A stretch of DNA of 64,000 nt from Candidatus Sumerlaeota bacterium (GTDB lineage Bacteria; Sumerlaeota; Sumerlaeia; MWCT01; JAUWMI01): assembly GCA_030613245.1 (NCBI GenBank), contig JAUWMI010000002.1, positions 1-64,000 of the forward strand. The letters are read 5' to 3'. Position 1 is the first letter of the stretch. Every line of letters begins with the position of its first letter. The translations under genes and the position numbers were made by a program. The notes beneath the pieces were generated by a model. It was not told the DNA's origin. It ran no database searches and was given only the letters and a program-made list of their open reading frames with translations. This document shows, one piece after another, positions 63,971 through 64,000 of the stretch.

Positions 63971-64000
63971 ATGCGAATGCAATGCTGTATGATTGTGATG
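63971..64000 (+). CDS. Start of a gene cut by the window end
   Basis: ATG 63971 follows TCAGGAGG with about ten bases between and opens a frame MRMQCCMIVM that runs off the window. Only ten codons are visible. The ribosome site is strong, which is the main evidence. Confidence 0.4.
   Translation, partial: MRMQCCMIVM

Overview
The window is bacterial DNA from a diderm (Gram-negative-type) organism. The evidence is a type II secretion (T2SS) operon with an outer-membrane secretin, many signal peptides and lipoboxes, and a PdxJ-type vitamin B6 enzyme. No rRNA or phylogenetic marker allows a firm placement. The mix of sigma-54 regulation, GspL of PilM/PilN type, very large modular secreted proteins and DUF3604/GHL10 proteins fits an uncultured environmental lineage (Hydrogenedentes, Sumerlaeota or PVC-like); that is an inference.

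Region 1 (1-12.4 kb, all genes on the minus strand) is a run of small, mostly unrecognised membrane, lipoprotein and zinc-ribbon proteins, plus two paralogous transglutaminase-like/TPR proteins. Its right part (about 5.9-12.4 kb) looks like an integron cassette array without a visible integrase. It has short same-strand genes, one attC-like site with near-complete integron architecture (11819-11879), a second good one that overlaps a stop codon (7907-7971), and two degenerate candidates. At 7.85-8.57 kb a gene plus attC-like site lies between 5' and 3' remnants of a small membrane-peptide family. The 3' remnant starts at the predicted integrase crossover and matches an intact copy at 3183-3287 (56 of 58 bases).

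Region 2 (12.4-25.3 kb) holds a secreted phospholipase-D-fold protein, an orphan fibronectin-III remnant and a 2,934-residue secreted protein. The giant protein has a beta-helix, five BACON-like repeats, carboxypeptidase-regulatory domains, a HExxH...DEY metalloprotease-like segment, thrombospondin-3-like repeats and two copies of a C-terminal module. Decayed fragments resembling that module lie on both sides. Region 3 (25.3-34.4 kb) has a secreted protein overlapping an MFS-type transporter, tRNA-Gly(GCC), an NtrC-family regulator, a Gfo/Idh/MocA oxidoreductase, a GT39-like glycosyltransferase and a TPR protein.

Region 4 (34.6-51.3 kb) is core: gspE-F-H-I-J-K-L-M, a GspC/PilP-like gene and gspD, without the major pseudopilin gspG. 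It is followed by folP, cdaA (c-di-AMP synthase), ybbR/cdaR and pdxJ. Region 5 (51.7-60.8 kb) holds two intact DUF3604 proteins (PHP-like metal motifs), one decayed DUF3604 gene, a GHL10-type glycoside-hydrolase lipoprotein and a secreted kelch-like protein. It may be an exported carbohydrate or phosphoester processing module that uses the neighbouring T2SS; this is an inference. Region 6 (60.8-64 kb) is a cluster of palindromic repeats, then a GT2 glycosyltransferase, a radical SAM/SPASM protein and the start of a further gene at the window edge.
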